The position numbers and the translations under genes were made by a program. Positions 1-10,187 of a DNA stretch of 64,000 nucleotides are shown one piece after another. Numbering within the stretch: the first letter of the stretch is position 1; every line of letters starts with the position of its first letter. Source of the stretch: Saururus chinensis (Eukaryota; Streptophyta; Magnoliopsida; Piperales; Saururaceae); contig CP141140.1 of assembly GCA_035235625.1 (NCBI GenBank), positions 43,209,351 through 43,273,350 on the forward strand, in the 5' to 3' direction. The notes below the pieces were generated by a model that did not search any database, was not told the origin of the DNA, and saw nothing but the letters and a program-made list of their open reading frames with translations.

Positions 1-1438
1 CCCCCTTGCTTGGAGGAAGGGGCTGTGGGGACCGGAATCTGGTTTTTAAATTTGTTTTCTAGTAACCGTTTATAATGTGTTGTAGTTGGGCTGAGGAAAA
101 TTTCCAAACCTATATATATATATATATATAGACCTCGCCTGTAAAAGCACTGACCACTATACTCTAACTCATGCGTTTCCTCATATCATATTAGGCCGAA
201 CCAACTTACCTAAAAGACCAGTCCTTGACAGGAAATCTTCAATCCAATTAAGAAAAAAATGCTTTTGCAGCCACATGGCTGGTTGGACCGTGAACCGGGC
301 CGTTAGGGCAAAATGGGTTGTCCAAAGAAGCCCTTTATCAAGATCGGGAGGGCTTATAACCCGGGCAGACAACCCACCATCCAGAGCTCTCAAAATTCTT
401 ATTTTCACCTCTCATTGTGAAGATCATCGGGATTTATTTAGGATTAAGCAAGCGGATGTATGATATATGCCAAATTTTTAATCGTAATGAATCCTCATGT
501 GTCTCACTTGCGTTTTTAATGTTAAGCATGCTGCTTTGGTTTTTTAACTGTGGATTCATTCTTGCTGCCATGTACCAACCAATGCTCAATAGGATTCTCA
601 TTGATCCCATTTCCTTGGCTTTATATTATCTATATTGCTTTTCAACATGTATATGCATTTCCTATTGAGTAGTTTGGTGTTTAACATGTTGTCGATGCTG
701 ATTTCGTGCATGTTTTAGACCACGAGTTCATATTATACAATTTGATGCGCTTTGCAATTTGATTAACTTATATTGCGAAAAAAATTGAACCATTGTTTTC
801 AAGAATAGTGTTATCAAATTTTATATGCTTCTTCCATTGATTAGATAAGTTCAAGCACGGTGTTATTTTATACTCACTTATGATAAAAAAAGTTATTTTA
901 GATAGTTGTTTTTTTTACCACCCTGAAAATCTTAGATCCGCCACTAGGGGTGTCGGGTTGGGAGGGAAAGGGAAGAGGTATTGTGGGGGTTTTCATATTT
1001 ATTTAAATTTTTTATTCGGGGGAACACCTTTCAAAGACATAGAGGCCATTTCGGCAGTTTTACATCTCAGCCAAATTAATGTTGTTCTGTAAGCTTCGAT
1101 TGCTTCAGAGGTCTAAGACTAATCGCAGCTTCTGTCATTTACGATCTAAACGTTCTTCGACAGTTCCATGTGGCCAGGGAAGCAGTAAAAAAAATATGGA
1201 TTTGCTTAAGTGAATTGAAGGGTGATGAGAGAGAGAGAACAAAGAGTCAAGTGGACTAAAGAAAACAGCCTTGTTGTATTAATAAAGACCAGCTAGCTAG
1301 TAGCAACAGACGACTGGAAAAGAAAACCAAATGAAAAGATAAAAAAACGACACTCAAAACACCCAAACTCAAGACGTACGACATATTTAACACATGAAAT
1401 AAAAAAAAGGACTTAGACGAAAGCACCACAAACGTCAA
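1..1438. other. AT-rich intergenic DNA, no gene recognised
   Basis: I see no coding region with a recognisable domain here. The stretch holds a short TA repeat at 111-130 and a GC-richer patch at about 270-400. The open frames are short and lack family motifs. Confidence 0.5.
111..130. repeat. TA dinucleotide microsatellite
   Basis: Ten uninterrupted TA units are seen directly. Confidence 0.9.
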
Positions 1439-1445
1439 ATGGCTG

Positions 1446-1644
1446 CTACTCCCTGCAGGTCTCCTCGGTCAGCTCGCCCCAGCAGGAGGACAACATGTCA
1501 TTACTCTCTTGTTACAGCATGCAGGACGAGTCCCCCAGCATCCACCTTGCGGTGTACGGGAGCCCGTGTGCTCCCACAAGCAGCAGCGGCAGAGGCAGCA
1601 ATGATCATGAAAACAAAAAGCATGAAACGCAGGAAAGATGCCAT
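1446..1644 (-). pseudogene. Small secreted, possibly cysteine-rich peptide ORF, probably frameshifted
   Basis: On the minus strand an ATG at 1644 opens a 47-residue frame that starts MASFLRFMLFVFMIIAASAA, a good signal peptide (positive residue, hydrophobic core, small residues), followed by a Cys and a basic stretch; it stops at 1501. Just after the signal peptide region a neighbouring frame carries DSSCML, then NDMLSSCWGELTEETCRE before a stop at 1446, interrupted by one TAA. Read across one frame change, the product would be a secreted peptide of about 65 residues with four or more Cys, including a CW pair. That pattern recalls plant cysteine-rich peptides, but I cannot assign a family. 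A TTTAAATA stretch lies about 45 bases upstream of the ATG. The alternative is a chance 47-residue frame; the signal peptide is the only firm part. Confidence 0.3.
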
Positions 1645-1759
1645 TGTCAAAAATCTATTATCCGGTTTCATGTCCATGTCCGGATTCGTATTTAAACAGG
1701 GTAGATAATTTTTCATATAGGAGGCAAACACGATTGCAGGCCAATTTTTTTTGTCCACC

Positions 1760-2865
1760 TTAGTAAGTAATCATGATCCTGTGGACGCGGATAAACAATT
1801 GTTTGTGTCCAGGGTCACCCGTGTCCATTCCTTTTAAACAGTGAGAGGGATGAGAAAACCCCCTAAAAGTGCTAATTACTTGGCAAAAGAGTTGAAGGGG
1901 AAGGAGGCGGAGCAGAGCTCTAATCATCAGATTATGTCATATCTTAAGAAGAAGCTGTTGAAACCTGTATATATTCATAATAAGGTAAACTTTTGTGTGG
2001 AGGGTCTGCAATGATGCTCTTCCTGTTTAGTTCCAATGTTTTGCCTCGTTTTTTAGTTCCTATGCTACTATTTTTTCTTGATTTTTAGGGTTGGTTTTCG
2101 GATTCCATTTGTTCTTTTCTTAGAAAATGAATTAAAGATTTTTGGTGCTGAAGGCCTTGAACTGCAGCATATAGTTAGAGTGATACTTCGTCACATGGTT
2201 TGCTTAGCTGAAAGTGGGTGGCATTCATTACATCACATGGTATGGTTTAAAACCAACTACCCCATCTAAGGTAAAAGCAAGTAGCTAGCCAGATGGAGGT
2301 TTTGCTTTAGTTAAAAATAGTGGCAACTTATCACTTTCCCTAATACAGGAATCTCATGCCTTACATCACATGGTAGGGGCCAAATCGACCTCATTCCATC
2401 TTAGGCAAAGAAACAAAACAGCTAAAACCCATGCTTAATTTGCTTATCATGATCCGCTTAGCCATGAATTGTGGCTGTTTATTACTTAATTAAATCTCAC
2501 ACCACAACACTACTTTTCTAAGGTAAAGAAAGGAAGCAGAGCTTGTAGTTAATGGTGGCATGGGTCATTTGTGGGCCAATTGTTTCAAACACTTCAGGAG
2601 TTTCATTTGTAAGCAACTCAGTTGATTGACCAATGGGCCGGCATGAAGATCTGCATGTGGAAGATTGTTGATCACTAATTGTTAAATTAACAAAGTGAGC
2701 TTTTTTTTTAAGTTTCCTATAAACTTTTCTTCAAACTATTAAAAAAAATCAAAAAATAATAACATGTCCATGTGGAAGGTAAATGAATTGATCTTTCCAT
2801 CACAAATTTCTCAACGCATATTTATTTTTAACTTCCAAGAGGATTCTCAAATATATTATTTAATA
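1760..2865. other. AT-rich intergenic DNA
   Basis: No gene is recognised. Two partly similar segments (around 2,210-2,280 and 2,355-2,420) share the phrase ttacatcacatggta and look like an old local duplication. Confidence 0.45.
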
Positions 2866-2971
2866 TACTATATACCATAGGAAATGTCTTATTCAGTTTT
2901 TAAAAATGTACTAAAATTAGTTTATTTTAAAAAATTAAATAGGACACTTATTACGGGACAGAAAGGAGTAT
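2866..2971. mobile_element. Stowaway-like MITE remnant
   Basis: The right end reads ttattacgggacagaaagga followed by gta, close to the classic Stowaway/mariner MITE end (complement of TACTCCCTCCGTCCC). The interior is AT-rich and about 100 bp long. The left end is degenerate, so the element is decayed. A better-preserved relative sits at 57,842-57,925. Confidence 0.4.
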
Positions 2972-2997
2972 TGTTAAAGACTAGCAATATATATGTG

Positions 2998-3257
2998 AGA
3001 AGGCATAATTCTGGTATACATAGAATTCTGGTAGTGACAAATGTACTAAATTACGTAGACATATTTAAGACATGTGGACGTATGTGTTTATCCTTTGAAG
3101 ATGTATTGCATCCTTGTGATCGACATATGAGTATTTAACTGGACTTTAGCAAGGTTTGAGAAGGTATAATATTCATATAAGTAGAATTATGGTAGTCACA
3201 ACTGACAAATGTACTAAATCACGGAAACATATTTAACGCGTGTGGGCATATTTGTTT
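2998..3257. repeat. Imperfect direct duplication (copies 2998-3090 and 3158-3257)
   Basis: Both copies run gagaaggnataat, then ...tagaatt.tggtagt, then gacaaatgtactaaat.acg, then a dodecamer ending acatattta, then gtgg.c.tat.tgttta. The spacing is about 160 bp. No coding content is seen. Confidence 0.6.
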
Positions 3258-3379
3258 AGAACGTGGCTATTTGAACCCCTATATTTTCTTTGTATCCCCC
3301 ATTACTCATACACCCCACATAGAAAACACAAAAATGCTCATTGAAACCCCATTGTTACCGATTGCTCATTTAAAGATTT

Positions 3380-3820
3380 TTTAACTATATATACCCCGCC
3401 CTTCCTCCCTCATGGCTTTACCCCTTCCTCTGTAAAAAATTTCCTGCAATTGCACAGGACGGACTCCTTCGTCACTGGTAAGCACCTCTACTGAACGAAC
3501 TCCCTCTTCGTCATTGGTTAGTGCCTCCACCCGACAAACTCCATCTTTGCCGATTTTGCCGTTGACACCCCCAGCTCCAGCGACTCTAGATCTTGCCGTC
3601 AACACCTCCACCGGAACCCTAGGCCCTAGACTCCCTCTTCGTCATTGGTCAGTGCCTCCACCGGATGAACTCTATCTTCGCCGATTTTGCCGTCAACGCC
3701 TCCGGCTCTAGCGACTCCAGATCTTGCCATTAGCATCTCCACCGGAACCCTAACCCCTACAAGCGCCTCCAAATCTCTCGCTTCAATGAATCCAGATCAG
3801 CATTTGCTGCCACATAAAAG
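3380..3820 (+). other. Promoter/5' leader-like segment with duplicated 131-bp leader and possible first exon
   Basis: A TATA-like CTATATATA at 3385-3393 is followed by a CT-rich stretch and a GC-richer leader that contains a tandem duplication: 3500-3630 and 3631 to about 3752, period 131, each with tcttcgtcattggt and gatcttgcc. An ATG at 3786 opens MNPDQHLLPHKR and runs into a donor-like AAAAG|gtcatt at 3820/3821. The layout resembles the 5' end of a plant gene. I find no convincing following exon before the repeats at 5.2 kb, so this may be an orphan or captured 5' end. The gene is not identified. Confidence 0.3.
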
Positions 3821-5186
3821 GTCATTTTTTTTCTTTTCTCTCTGTTTTTAGTCATATGCATAAGTATTTCTTTATGCTAACCTGCTTAGTGATTTCGTGT
3901 TTGTTATCCGTCTCTTTAGTGCTTAGTGATTCGGTACCAGTGTGGGTTATCTTATAGTAATGGATTCCAAAAAACAAATACACTCTCTTTTATCAATGTC
4001 TGCCTTTTTTCAGCTTCCTCTTCTTCTTGTGATATGATGGACTTGAGGTTTAATTTTAGATTCTTTTGATATTATTGTTCTTGTTTATGGATTTAAAATC
4101 ATCTGGGCTATCAAATAATTGGATAAAATCTACTTTTTTTACTTAGCAGTGTATTGCCATATATGTAATTTTATTTAAAATGTTGGTGCCAAAACTAATG
4201 GAGATCATTTAAAATGATTTTTGGAAGAAAATTCATATCTTTTCTGATCAGCAGGAGAATTTGAAAAGATCAACTGCTTCCATAGATATGACTTTAGTGA
4301 AAAAAATTTAACAGGGAATTATCTTCATGAAAACAATTAGAGACAAAAAGGTGTTTTAAGCTCATTAAAATTATTGGATCTGATTTTTTTATAATTTTGA
4401 TTGACCCCTTTTATCTAAGCTAATAAGTGAAGCATGGGATGGTAGGATTGAAAATTGCCCTTCATTACAATGTTGAATTAGTGTTCTTTGCTAAGGCACC
4501 CAAAGAATAATTAACTCTTTGGTGAGGTTGACGCTTTATCATGTTTCATCAAACTTTGGATATGGGGTGCATGGACTTATGGCATTATGTTGTATCTTGG
4601 TCTAAATTTTTGTCGTTGTTTATTTTGTGGACATGTCATGAATTGGCATCTACTCTAATGGCATAGCCATATTATCATGGATAATTGATTTATGAAGAAT
4701 TGAGCAGCGTTTGTATTTTTTTCAACAGATATTGTCCCCATGTAGGATCTTAACGCTTAATGCTTGAACCTAACATACTTCCAACGGTTTTGCATTGTAG
4801 AGCACTTTGATCCTCTTGTTTATATAGTTGAATCTGTGAAGTTCTTGGTTCATGTCTTGCAAAGCAATTTGATCCTCTTTTGTCTTTGATATTTACGTGT
4901 AATGTCTTGTTTGGTTTTTTGCAAAAAATTTCAGTTTTGTAAATACAAATCTTTTGTATTTTGCACTTGTTGTCTTCCTGTTTTGTTTTGATAGTTTATT
5001 CATAGCAAAAGGCGTCATTAATGGCTGGTATTTGAATCCTTTTTCGCTTTGAAAAAATCTCATTTAACCAAATCTCATTCTTACTACACGATTTATGTTG
5101 TGATTCTTTTAAGTGTTCTAATTCACTTTATATTCCATAATTGTGTTAGCAGTGATATTATGCGGTTTATGCATTATATTCTCATT
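3821..5186. other. T-rich intergenic or intron-like DNA
   Basis: Low-complexity, T-rich sequence with no frame of note. If the segment at 3.4-3.8 kb is a real first exon, this would be its intron. Confidence 0.4.
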
Positions 5187-5509
5187 CTTACCGCCAAATT
5201 GAGCATGAAGTGGCGGGTGGTTATCGGGCCCATAACATTCTTTGAAAATTGGCGGGGGGTGCCCCCCGCCACGAAGAAGACAATAACTCAAAGAAGTTAC
5301 TACCTTCAACTTGATGGGGGGTACCCCCGCCAAAATGAGCATGAAGTGGCAGGTGGTTATCGGGCCCTTAACATTCTTTGAAAACTGGCGGGGGGTGCCC
5401 CCCGCCACGAAGAAGAGAGTTACTGTCTTCGACTTGACGGGGGGTACCTCTGCCAAATTGAGCATGAAGTGGCGAGTGGTTATCGGGCCCATAACATTAT
5501 TTGAAAACT
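5187..5509. repeat. Tandem array of a ~125-140-bp unit with a GC hairpin
   Basis: Three units (about 5191-5331, 5332-5454 and a truncated 5455-5509) share gagcatgaagtggc, ggttatcgggccc and ataacatt. The first two contain GGCGGGGGGTGCCCCCCGCC, a perfect 9-bp-arm hairpin with a 2-base loop. Unit 3 stops just before its hairpin, where the CACTA-like terminus begins at 5510. A looser relative of the unit (ggcagggggtggtccccgtg) lies near 8,974. Confidence 0.8.
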
Positions 5510-6232
5510 CACTACAACAAAACTGGGTATTAGCGACGCTTAAATATGCGTCGCAATACTATGCGTCGCTACAAATTGCTAATAACGACATATAACAAAC
5601 CATCGCAAAAAATACAACTATTAGCGACACATAATATTAAGCATCGCTAATAATAGTCTATTAACGACTCTTAACTCCAAACGTCGCTAATACGTAATAT
5701 TTTAGCGACACTTTAATTTATGTGTTGCTAATATTTACGTTATTAGCAACACTTTTCTAAGCGTTGCTAAGAGATATATATTTAAATATTTTTTAAATAA
5801 ATTTTAACACTATTAACGATGTATGCTTACAAACGTCGCTATAAGTTAAAACAATAACGACATTTAAAAATGAGCGTCGCTAATAATTCTTAATTTTTTT
5901 TTAAAAAAGTAAAAAATAAGAACTAATAGAGACGCATATGCTATATGTCACTACTACCTAATAGTAGTAGCAACGCATAAAAAAATGCTTCACTATTACC
6001 CTTGGTAGTAGCGACGCATAGTCATATGCGTCGCTACTACCTATTTTTTACTAAAATTTTATTCTATTTTTTTAAAATTTTTATCATTTTTTATTTTTAA
6101 AAATAAAAAATAATTAAAATAAAATACTAATAGCGACGTATATAGTTATACGTCGTGATTAGTATTTTTATTTAATTATTTTTTTATTATAAAAATTAAT
6201 TTTTTTAAAAAAAAATATTAAAAATTTAATAT

Positions 6233-6693
6233 TAGAGGAGAGATAGTGTGTAGGTAGATAGGAGAGAGAGGAGAGGGAAGAGAGAGGGCGGAGCGAGAGA
6301 GAGGAGAGAGAAAGGGTGGAGAGAGAGAGGATAGGGAGAGAGAGAGAGAGAAGAGAGGGGAGGAAAGAGAGAGATAGAGGGGAGGAAGAGAGAGGGAGAG
6401 AGGATAGGGAAGAGAGAGGGGGAGGGAAGAGAGAGAGAGGAGAGGGGAGAGAAAGGGTGGAGGGGAGAGAGAGGGAGAGAGAGCGGAGAGAGAGAGAGAT
6501 GGAGGGAAAGAGAGGAGAGGGGAGAGAGAGATAGGGAAGAGAGAGAGGAGAGGATAGGGAAGAGAGAGACAGAGGGGAGGAGAGGATAGGAAAGATATAG
6601 AGAGAGGGGGGGGAAGAGAGGGGAGGGGAGAGAGAGAGAGGAGAGTGGGGAGAGAGACGAGGGGGAAAGAGAGGGGAGGGGAGGGTGAGAGGA
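6233..6693. repeat. GA-rich polypurine tract
   Basis: About 460 bases made almost entirely of GAGAGA, GGGGAG and GAAAGAG on the plus strand. It lies inside the CACTA-like element. Confidence 0.9.
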
Positions 6694-6954
6694 ATTTTAT
6701 TTTGATTTTTTAAAAAATTTTATTAATTTTTTTTATTTTTGAAAATAAAAAAATATAAAAAATAGATACTAATAGCGACATATAGCAACATACATCGCTA
6801 TTAGTACAAGTATTAGCGACGTTTATGACTACACGTCGCTAATACCTGTACTAATAGTGACGTATATTTTTATATGTCGCTATTAGTATTTACTTTTTTT
6901 TATTTTTTTCTTTTCAAAATTAATTTTCAAAATTATAAAAAATTATAAAAAAAT

Positions 6955-7276
6955 GAAATTAGAAGAGAGAGGAGAGGGGAGAGAGAGGGAGATAGGAGAG
7001 GGAGAGAGAGGGAGAGAGAGGGAAAGAGAGGAGAGGGAGAGAGAGGGGAGGGAAAGAGAGGGGAGGGGAGAGAGAGGAGAGGGGAGGGAAGAGAGAGGGA
7101 AAGAGAGGAGAGGGGAGAGAGAGAGAGGGAAAGAGAGGAGTGGGAGAGAAAGATGAGAGGGGGAGAGAGGGAAATAGAGGGAGAGGGGAGAGAGAGAGTG
7201 GAGAGGGGGGAGAGAGAGAGGAGGGGGAAAGAGAGGGGAGGGAGAGAGAGAGGAGAGGGGAGGGGAGGGTGAGAGG
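6955..7276. repeat. GA-rich polypurine tract
   Basis: Second purine tract of the same element, about 320 bases, in the same orientation as the first. Confidence 0.9.
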
Positions 7277-7350
7277 AATTTTATTTTGATTTTTTAAAAT
7301 TTTTTATTAATTTTTTTATTCTTGAAAATAAAAAAATAAAAAAAAGTAAA

Positions 7351-7475
7351 TACTAATAGCGACGTATAGAAATATACGTCGCTATTAGTACAAGTATTAG
7401 CAACGTTTATGATTACACGTCGCTAATACATGTACTAATAGCGATGTATATTTCTATACGTCGCTATTAGTATTT
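7351..7475. repeat. Three consecutive TAGCGACG hairpins
   Basis: At 7351-7390, 18-bp perfect arms (TACTAATAGCGACGTATA and its complement) flank a 4-base loop. At 7394-7429, GTATTAGCAACGT pairs with ACGTCGCTAATAC with one mismatch. At 7434-7472 there is a third hairpin with 18-bp arms and one G.T-type mismatch. A near copy of the trio lies at about 6,765-6,890. These are probably subterminal transposase-binding or structural sites of the CACTA-like family. Confidence 0.8.
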
Positions 7476-7559
7476 ACTTTTTTTATTTTTTTATTTTTTA
7501 TTTTTTTTATTTTCAAAATTAATTTTTAAAATTTTAAAAAATTATAAAAAAATAAAATT

Positions 7560-7648
7560 AGAAGAGAGAGGAGAGGGGAGAGAGAGAGGGAGGGAGAGGA
7601 GAGGGAGAGAGAGGGAAAGAGAGGAGAGGGAGAGAGAGGGGAGGGGGC
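7560..7648. repeat. GA-rich tract ending at a MULE fragment
   Basis: The third purine tract stops at 7648, directly followed by sequence that codes on the minus strand for a FAR1/MULE transposase. Confidence 0.85.
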
Positions 7649-7649
7649 T

Positions 7650-8275
7650 GAACCGATAATGGATGAACAAAAAATAAAGATGTTATTGTATATGTGTCCT
7701 CATCCTTCTTATAGTACCAAACATACCCTGATTCCTCAATCTGTTTCATCAACTCTTGTAGCATAGTTCTACCCTCTCTTTTAGTTAAGGACAAACAACT
7801 ACGAACATTATAAATTGTTTTCATAGTTGTATAATTTGTATGGTCTGCTTCCTTCAAAGATAGCAAAATTTGTCGAGGTTTCAACCCTACCTTTGACAAA
7901 TTCTTCACAGTTTCTATCTCTCCTTCTTTAAGACGACCAACATATGCATGCCCTTCTCCAAACTACCATGGGGGGTGATTGTGACTACCACAAATTACTT
8001 TCAATTTCCACCCAATAACATTGTCAATATACATTTCCCTTGCTTGTAACTTGAATGGGCATCCGCATTTCTTTGTGGTTGTTTGACTACTATGAATATC
8101 CGACTTGGGCTTTTAAATAATACTTCTTTTGTAGTAATCTGCCTTTTCACAAGCTAAAGTAAGATGTAGTTTCCGCTTTTGGGCATCTGATTTTAAGATT
8201 ATAAGCATTGTACCATGCCTCATACAAATTTATTTGGCCCATTTTATAAAGCGTCTCCTGATGGGAACACCTGCA
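7650..8275 (-). pseudogene. FAR1/MULE transposase fragment (Mutator superfamily)
   Basis: Read on the minus strand, a likely exon starts after an acceptor (caacttgcag) at about 8275. It encodes a FAR1-type DNA-binding domain: SDAQKRKLHLTLACEKADYY, a stop, KKCGCPFKLQ, then WKLKVICGSHNHPPW, giving the C...C...H.H zinc pattern of WRKY-GCM1/FAR1 fingers. After a further stop comes GHAYVGRLKEGE and the linker PRQILLSLKE...YNVRS...GRTMLQELMKQ that precedes the MULE transposase core, then TSLFFVHPLS, where the reading is cut by the GA tract. At least two in-frame stops (after SII and after HPPW) and a shift between the first segment and the rest make it a pseudogene. The DDE core is absent. Its intact relatives are Mutator-like transposases or host FAR1/FHY3 transcription factors; the fragment cannot separate the two. 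Confidence 0.65.
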
Positions 8276-8279
8276 AGTT

Positions 8280-10110
8280 GATAGAAATATATTAATCTTG
8301 ACATTTCTTCAATTAATATGACATATTGTCATAACATTTACCATTCATGACTTTACCTTATCATCAGAAAATGCAAAAGATATATCAAAATTTAAGATGT
8401 CGCCCTGACTTTGGCCTTCTCTTTCAGATACATCATGTTAACAAAAAGTTACATCTTTTTATTTCACAATATTAGAAAATACCATAATTCTTTGTGTTAC
8501 CTTTTATTTTTCTTTTTAGATAGAAAAATGGTCTATACCTCTTTAGAAGACTGGTTTTCTACCTCACTATATGGTTGATTTGCCTCTATTTGTTTCAATA
8601 AACATGGAACAATCTCATCTATTTCCTCATTTGAAGCAATGCACCAACCATTTTTTATAATAAATGACATCAAATACATAAATGACGAAGATTCACCAGC
8701 AAGATGATCCATTCTTAATTGACTTAATCAATAAGCTATAGTCACCTATAATGACACAAAATAAGGGCAATGAAAACCTAGGATAATCATAAATAGACAA
8801 ATAATACTTGGCAAGAGCTAACAAAAATTTTTAGCTCATCAATATACATTATTGTATTTAGAAGTGGGTTGTCCTTATGTAGATAATCACATTGTTGCAG
8901 GGTTTACCCTCCACAAGTATACTAATTTAAGCTCCACAAGTATACTAATTGAAGCTTTTACCTAATTAATACATGGCAGGGGGTGGTCCCCGTGAAGTGC
9001 AAAATAATGTGGTAGGGGCTAGCCTCCGCCAAAAAAATAATAGAAGCTTGGTTCCGAAAATGTTCTGGTAGAAAAAGTTACGATTAACTTGTCTCTGGAA
9101 GTGTAAAGACGTCATTGATAAACAAAGGAAGAAAACTTACAAAAAGGGTTCAACTAGTAGGTCGCCGGAGCTTTTTTATACACCACCAAAGCTTTTAAAG
9201 AGTCGCCGGAGCTGTAGTGTACGCTGGCGGATATATTACTCTCCGGTAGCCGGCATCTACATTATTCGCTGGCGGCTATAGTGCTTGCCGGCGACCCTTG
9301 AGGAGGAGAAGAAAGTAAAAAGTTATAGTAAATAGCCATCCTATCATAAGAGTGAGCCTAGTAAGTAAGTGCTCTATAGAACCTGTTTCTGCTTTTTTGT
9401 CCGCTAGTAAGGAGGAGAGAAAAAACAAACAAGAAGCTGAGTAGGCTTGACCCGGGCTTATCTACAAGGTTCCTCAAATGGTGAGACCATCAAAAAAGGG
9501 TGCATTCAATATGTGTGCTTGTTCATTCCCCATTTTGTGATGTCGCACATGCAGTCAAGAGGGAGTGGAAAGGTTTTTTTGTTTATAAGTTAGCGAGGAG
9601 GATAAAACGGTTTATCTATCAGACTCCTCGAATGGTGAGGCCGTATAAAGATTACTAAATATACGAGTGGAAAATATCAACTACTAAGATTTTATATTAT
9701 TAAACACAATTATATATAATATAAAGATTTAGAGAATATTGACATTTGGAGAATTAGTATTAAAACGGGTTCTTCAAAAAGTTGCAAATTAAGAAGATAA
9801 TGGAAAGAAATTTACCTAGACATGATTGGAGACTCCAGCCCGAATTCAATTGGAAATGATTGAAGCCTCGGAGCCGTCCACAAACTTTCAAAAGCTGCCA
9901 ATTTTATTCGTAAAATTGTAACCTTTGTGTTGTCATTTTACCTATACATTGGGGCCAGGTCTCAATAGACCTAACTTGTACTCATGTGAGATGCAAGGGA
10001 AAAGTGTCTGAAGGGGGATTAGTTGCAATGAATTTTATTTCCACACTTCTTGGTTGGGGAAATATCTCCTAACCCATCTTTTTTTAGGATTTGGTGTAGT
10101 TTTTTGTGTA

Positions 10111-10112
<2 letters not shown>
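8280..10112. other. Intergenic DNA with short GC-rich repeats
   Basis: No gene is recognised. At 9,150-9,310 there are several GTCGCCGGAGC / GCTGGCGG phrases in AT-rich DNA. Two similar segments (about 9,400-9,490 and 9,575-9,650) share ...ttatct..cag/aggttcctc.aatggtgag.cc.t, an old duplication. The stretch at 8,940-9,060 holds a loose relative of the GC-hairpin unit at 5.2 kb. Confidence 0.4.

Positions 10113-10185
<73 letters not shown>
10113..10185. repeat. Long TA microsatellite
   Basis: About 36 uninterrupted AT units; the Ile/Tyr-alternating frames across it are artefacts. Confidence 0.95.

Positions 10186-10187
<2 letters not shown>

Larger units (their letters stand above)
5510..7648. 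mobile_element. Truncated CACTA-like DNA transposon, left end with subterminal hairpin arrays
   Basis: Begins CACTACAACAAAAC, the CACTA-superfamily terminus (CACTA followed by an AC-rich inverted repeat). It continues with many TTAGCGACGCTT / GCGTCGCTAATA subterminal repeats (5,527-6,050), then alternating GA tracts and AT-rich hairpin modules. No transposase frame is seen, so it is non-autonomous. A module of GA tract, AT-rich block, three hairpins and AT-rich block is duplicated at about 580-bp spacing (near 6,671-6,955 and 7,254-7,560). The right side ends abruptly at 7648 against a FAR1/MULE fragment, with no second terminus found. Confidence 0.65.

Noticed and set aside
6316..7156. Glu/Arg/Gly-rich frames in purine tracts (also 17.6-18.9 and 33.6-34.5 kb)
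   Set aside because: GA or CT repeats have almost no stop codons; no domain or start context supports a gene.
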